The notes under the pieces: generated by a model
The model's database searches: none
Told to the model about the DNA's origin: nothing
What the model saw: the letters and a program-made list of their open reading frames with translations, nothing else
Shown: positions 13,045 to 15,510 of the stretch, in pieces
Layout of the letters: every line of letters starts with the position of its first letter
Numbering within the stretch: position 1 is the stretch's first letter
NCBI GenBank assembly: GCA_050184225.1
Contig: JBFXAN010000154.1
Location: 1 to 15,510, forward strand
Reading direction: 5' to 3'
DNA from: JBFXAN01 sp050184225
GTDB lineage: Bacteria > Chloroflexota > Dehalococcoidia > CAUJGQ01
DNA: 15,510 nucleotides
Made by a program: the position numbers and the translations under genes

Positions 13045-14519
13045 GACGGTCGTATCGCCTGCGCCTGCGCCCGCGCGCCGCTCGGCGTCGCGCGCTATGT
13101 TCCTACGCGGTCCCCAGCGGCGCGGCCACCCCTCGCGCCGCTGGGGGTCAGCTGGGTACCATCCGGCGCCTCCGGCTGCATGGGCGTCATTTCCCACCAG
13201 CACGCTTGCCGATCGGCATCGACGCGGTGCTTCTCGCGGCGCTTTTGCTCGCTATCGGTCTGCGGATCACCTGGGTGCTGCTGGCGCCGGTCCTGCCGGT
13301 CAGTGAGGCCGCTTTCTATGACCAGCACGCCCGCGATCTCATCAACGACGAGGGCTTTCGCAATCTCACCACTGGCGAACCGGGCGCCTTCCTGCCACCG
13401 GGCTATCCAGTGATGCTCGGCGCCGTCTATCGGCTCACTGTCGCCGCGCCGGTTGCCGGGGCGATGCTCAATGTGGCCGCCGGGGCCGTCACGATTATCT
13501 TCGCCTACCTGCTCTGCCGCCGGCTGTTCGGTCTCCCGGCAGCCCGCCTTACCGCCGTTCTTCTTGCCGTCTTCCCCTCGCAGGTGCTCTACTCCAATGC
13601 CCTTAATGCCGACCTGATGCTGGCCGCGCTCGTCGCCGCCCTCGCCTGGCTCGCGCTCGGCATCGGCCCGCGCCGCATGCCGCGCTGGCGCATCCTGCTG
13701 ATCGGTGCCATGCTCGGCGCCGCTGTCCTGACTGCCCCGAAGTCCATCCTGCTTTTGCCCGCACTCCTAATCGCCTGGCGCCAAAGCTTCACCTGGCGTC
13801 CCGCGCTGCGTCTTGCCGGTACGGTGCTCAGCGTGGCGCTGCTCGTGATCGCCCCGTGGACGCTGCGCACCTGGTTCCATCTCGGCGAGCCTGTCTTTGT
13901 CGCCACCAACGGCGGTGTCAACTTCTGGATCGGCAACAACCCCGACGCCGACGGCGGCTGGATGACCTGGGAGGTGGGTGGCGCCGGTTGGGGTCAGCCC
14001 GTGGACGAGATCAATACCGACCGGCAGTTCCGCGCCGAGGCGCTCCGCTACGCCGTCCGGCATCCGGACGAGACGCTCCGGCGTGCGCTCTGGAAAATGA
14101 ACGAGAAGTTCGCCTCCGACTTCGGCTACGTCGCCCACTTCAGCATCGCGCCCAGAGGCCACCACGTTCCCGGCGCACTCACCGAGCGCGACCTGCAGGT
14201 CGTGAGCGAGTGGTTCTTCCGCGTCGTCTTCCTCAGCGCGCTGCTCGCCGTCCCCGGACTGCTCCGCCGTCGCTCGGCCGACGCACGTGGCGTTCTCGCC
14301 ATCCTCGCCGCCCTCACGCTACCCTCACTCGCGTTCTTCGGCCTGGACCGCTTCCACGTGCCGATGATCCCCTTCCTCGCCGTCCTCGCCGCTCCGGTCC
14401 TGCTTCAGGCCGTGACGCATGGAGCGCTGCTCAGTCCAGCGCCTGAACGGCACGCCGAGACCGCTTCAGTCCGGATGGACCGCGCCCATGCCCCAGCGGG
14501 AAGGAGCCACAACCCCTGA
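13041..14519 (+). CDS. GT39/ArnT-like integral membrane glycosyltransferase
   Basis: A 492-residue polytopic protein of the GT-C fold. TM1 is at about 59-85; the first outer loop contains FYDQHARDLINDEGF (92-106) followed by FLPPGYPVML (117-126), the pattern seen in PMT_2/GT39 enzymes that use polyprenyl-phosphate sugars. Further TM segments run to about residue 465, and a soluble loop at 291-380 (including GGVNFWIGNNPDADGGW) faces outside. It probably moves a sugar from a lipid carrier to a lipid or protein acceptor. The start is uncertain. ATG 13041 overlaps the prfC stop (ATGA) and has GGGAG 5 nt upstream. However, residues 1-55 are Arg-rich with little protein character and span a perfect 13-bp hairpin (13112-13146). 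TTG 13206 (residue 56), just before TM1, is the alternative. Confidence 0.85.
   Translation: MRRSYRLRLRPRAARRRALCSYAVPSGAATPRAAGGQLGTIRRLRLHGRHFPPARLPIGIDAVLLAALLLAIGLRITWVLLAPVLPVSEAAFYDQHARDLINDEGFRNLTTGEPGAFLPPGYPVMLGAVYRLTVAAPVAGAMLNVAAGAVTIIFAYLLCRRLFGLPAARLTAVLLAVFPSQVLYSNALNADLMLAALVAALAWLALGIGPRRMPRWRILLIGAMLGAAVLTAPKSILLLPALLIAWRQSFTWRPALRLAGTVLSVALLVIAPWTLRTWFHLGEPVFVATNGGVNFWIGNNPDADGGWMTWEVGGAGWGQPVDEINTDRQFRAEALRYAVRHPDETLRRALWKMNEKFASDFGYVAHFSIAPRGHHVPGALTERDLQVVSEWFFRVVFLSALLAVPGLLRRRSADARGVLAILAALTLPSLAFFGLDRFHVPMIPFLAVLAAPVLLQAVTHGALLSPAPERHAETASVRMDRAHAPAGRSHNP
13112..13146. terminator. 13-bp perfect hairpin just after prfC
   Basis: CCCCAGCGGCGCG (13112-13124) pairs exactly with CGCGCCGCTGGGG (13134-13146) around a 9-nt loop. 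It lies 67 bp past the prfC stop, where a terminator would be expected, yet inside the longest reading of the glycosyltransferase gene. No T-tract follows. It may end prfC transcription, or reduce read-through into the next gene. Confidence 0.5.
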
Positions 14520-14558
14520 CATCACACCAGCCACCGCACGACAGCAAGGAGGTTCACC

Positions 14559-14834
14559 ATGATCGCACAGCAGCTCGATTGCCAACTCTACGAAAGCAGC
14601 GGCACCTTCCTCGCGAACGGCACCTGCGAGCTGAGCGGTCCGCTGGCGCCGGGCACGTCCGTCGTCATGGCCGTTCAGGTGCCCGGCCGCGTCATCTCGC
14701 GCAGCTTGCTCGGCCCCGTCCGCCGGGTCCGGATCAAGGTCGGTGGTGGTTCGCCGCTGCCCGCCCACGTGGAACGCATCTTTTTCGACCCGAAGCGCGG
14801 CCGGGCGCTCCAACTCCGGGTGGACAGCGCATGA
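14559..14834 (+). CDS. Hypothetical 91-residue protein
   Basis: I do not recognise this protein. It is 91 residues, soluble, without a signal peptide or membrane segment, and is predicted to be beta-rich: QLYESSGTFLANGTCEL (9-25), SVVMAVQVPGRVIS (34-47), RRVRIKVG (55-62) and ERIFFDPKRGRALQLRV (72-88) alternate polar and hydrophobic residues like strands of a small barrel. A very strong Shine-Dalgarno, AAGGAGG, lies 6 nt before the ATG, and the stop overlaps the next start as ATGA, so translation of the two is coupled. It is the first visible gene of an operon with an ArsR-like regulator and a GreA/GreB-like protein. That context suggests a role in transcription or a small regulatory module, but nothing in the sequence proves it. 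Confidence 0.7.
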   Translation: MIAQQLDCQLYESSGTFLANGTCELSGPLAPGTSVVMAVQVPGRVISRSLLGPVRRVRIKVGGGSPLPAHVERIFFDPKRGRALQLRVDSA

Positions 14835-15193
14835 GCGACCAACAATCGGAGGCGCGGACAGAGGTCACACACGTCGACGAACGGCTTCGCGTCGCGCTTG
14901 CCTCCGTAACTCGACGAGCAATCCTCAGTGACCTTGCCACGCGCCGTGCGCACACGTGTAGTCTCAGCATGCTCACCGCCACCATCGGCGTCTCGCCCGC
15001 CACCCTCGCACGGGAGTTGCACGCACTGCTTTGCCAAACGCTGATTACGCAGCGCTTCCGCGGCGGAGAGATGTGGTATGCCACCGCCGAGACTCCGGAG
15101 GCGCAGCGCACCATCAACCAGGTGCTCGCGGCTGAACATCGGCCGGACACGTCACCAGGGAGCATCACCAACAACCAGACGTTGAGTGAATGA
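14831..15193 (+). CDS. ArsR-like winged-helix DNA-binding protein
   Basis: A 120-residue protein. Residues 16-90 fit the ArsR-type winged helix: DERLRVALASVTRRAILSDL (16-35) is the characteristic first helix pair, GVSPATLARELHALLCQTL (53-71) the recognition region, and ITQRFRGGEMWYATAE (72-87) the beta wing. The N-terminal 15 residues and C-terminal 20 are polar and probably disordered. A single Cys (C43) and a second (C68) do not form a recognisable metal site such as CXC, so metal sensing as in classical ArsR is doubtful. Its ATG overlaps the stop of the 91-residue gene (ATGA), and the next gene starts 13 bp after its stop behind AGGAG. It probably regulates this operon or acts with the GreA-like partner. 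Confidence 0.8.
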   Translation: MSDQQSEARTEVTHVDERLRVALASVTRRAILSDLATRRAHTCSLSMLTATIGVSPATLARELHALLCQTLITQRFRGGEMWYATAETPEAQRTINQVLAAEHRPDTSPGSITNNQTLSE

Positions 15194-15206
15194 AGGAGAC
15201 ACCACC

Positions 15207-15510
15207 ATGCCATGGAAGACCAAGCCCAGGCGGACCCACCCGGCCCAGGCGGCCACCCAGCGAGTGACAGCAGCTAGTTCGCAGGGCCATCCACCGGTTA
15301 TCGAGGGTGGTGCCGAGACCGCCACCCTCGGCAGTCTCGTGACCGTCGCCGACGGGCGGGACCGCCGCTCCACCTACCTGCTGGTCGAGCCGCGCGAGGC
15401 CGACGCGGCGCGCGGGCGCATCTCCGTCGCCTCGCCGGTCGGTACAGCCCTTCTTGGCCGTCGTGCCGGCGACACCGTCACCATCCGCGTCCCGGCCGGC
15501 GAAAGGTCGC
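15207..15510 (+). CDS. GreA/GreB C-terminal-domain protein (truncated by window edge)
   Basis: The first 101 residues of a protein that runs off the window. Residues 1-35 are basic and low-complexity (KTKPRR near the start). Residues 38-101 are the GreA/GreB/Rnk C-terminal domain: TATLGSLVTVADG (38-50), YLLVEPREADAARG (57-70), ISVASPVGTALLGRRAGDTV (72-91) and IRVPAG (93-98). These are the family's I-S-x-x-S-P-[VL]-G-x-A-L-L-G and G-D-x-V motifs, which bind RNA polymerase near its secondary channel. The long N-terminal coiled coil with the acidic tip, which GreA uses to stimulate transcript cleavage, is absent, so it cannot work as a normal cleavage factor. Like Rnk or a dominant binder, it may compete for the secondary channel. 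The start is set by AGGAG 8 nt upstream. It is the third visible gene of the operon. Confidence 0.82.
   Translation, partial: MPWKTKPRRTHPAQAATQRVTAASSQGHPPVIEGGAETATLGSLVTVADGRDRRSTYLLVEPREADAARGRISVASPVGTALLGRRAGDTVTIRVPAGERS

Noticed and set aside
11434..13203. A 589-codon open frame on the minus strand
   Set aside because: It lies antisense to prfC, whose protein matches its family from end to end. Its product is Glu/Gly/Val/Arg-biased with no recognisable domain, the usual shadow of a GC-rich gene.

Overview
The window is GC-rich, gene-dense bacterial DNA. RNase J, a tandem of winged-helix and BTAD domains beside an A24 prepilin peptidase, and GC-rich terminator-like hairpins without U-tracts all fit Chloroflexota. 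Thermomicrobia (Sphaerobacter-like) is my best guess. This placement is an inference from gene types and base composition, not a database result. I found no rRNA, tRNA, CRISPR array, transposase or insertion sequence.

Layout. Positions 1-1631 (+) hold the end of a SARP/BTAD-type regulator and a small A24 prepilin peptidase, probably the tail of a Tad/type IV pilus or secretion locus lying to the left. Positions 1632-2084 are a gene-free convergent gap with a perfect 11-bp hairpin and a cluster of GTGAC/GTCAC pentamers. Positions 2085-5627 hold two divergent genes: an OFA/MCT-type MFS carrier (-) and a multi-spanning membrane protein with an embedded spermidine-synthase-like domain (+). After a 370-bp gene-free stretch comes rnj (RNase J, 6002-7660, +).

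Positions 7746-10713 carry four minus-strand genes. They are an ADP-ribosylglycohydrolase with intact metal motifs, an 80-residue helical ferritin-like protein, a two-CBS protein and a second ADP-ribosylglycohydrolase paralogue that has lost its metal-binding residues. Palindromes or hairpins lie in the gaps between them, so they may be separate transcription units. Diverging from the degenerate paralogue is a plus-strand unit: an XRE-cupin (PuuR-like) regulator, prfC (release factor 3) and a GT39-like membrane glycosyltransferase. Positions 14559-15510 (+) hold a tight operon: an unknown 91-residue protein, an ArsR-like winged-helix protein and a GreA/GreB C-terminal-domain protein cut by the window edge.

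The most interesting signal is a 19-bp dyad, TGTACAG-N5-CTGKACR, found three times outside likely coding sequence. One copy is in the divergent promoter region of the MFS and synthase genes, one is just after the synthase stop codon, and one is in the divergent region of the XRE-cupin gene. It looks like the operator of the XRE-cupin regulator. With the PuuR family's known link to polyamines, it suggests a small self-regulated regulon joining a polyamine-synthase-like membrane enzyme, a carrier, a pseudo-ADP-ribosylhydrolase and release factor 3. The second notable signal is the pairing, about 1 kb apart, of an intact and a catalytically degenerate ADP-ribosylglycohydrolase.
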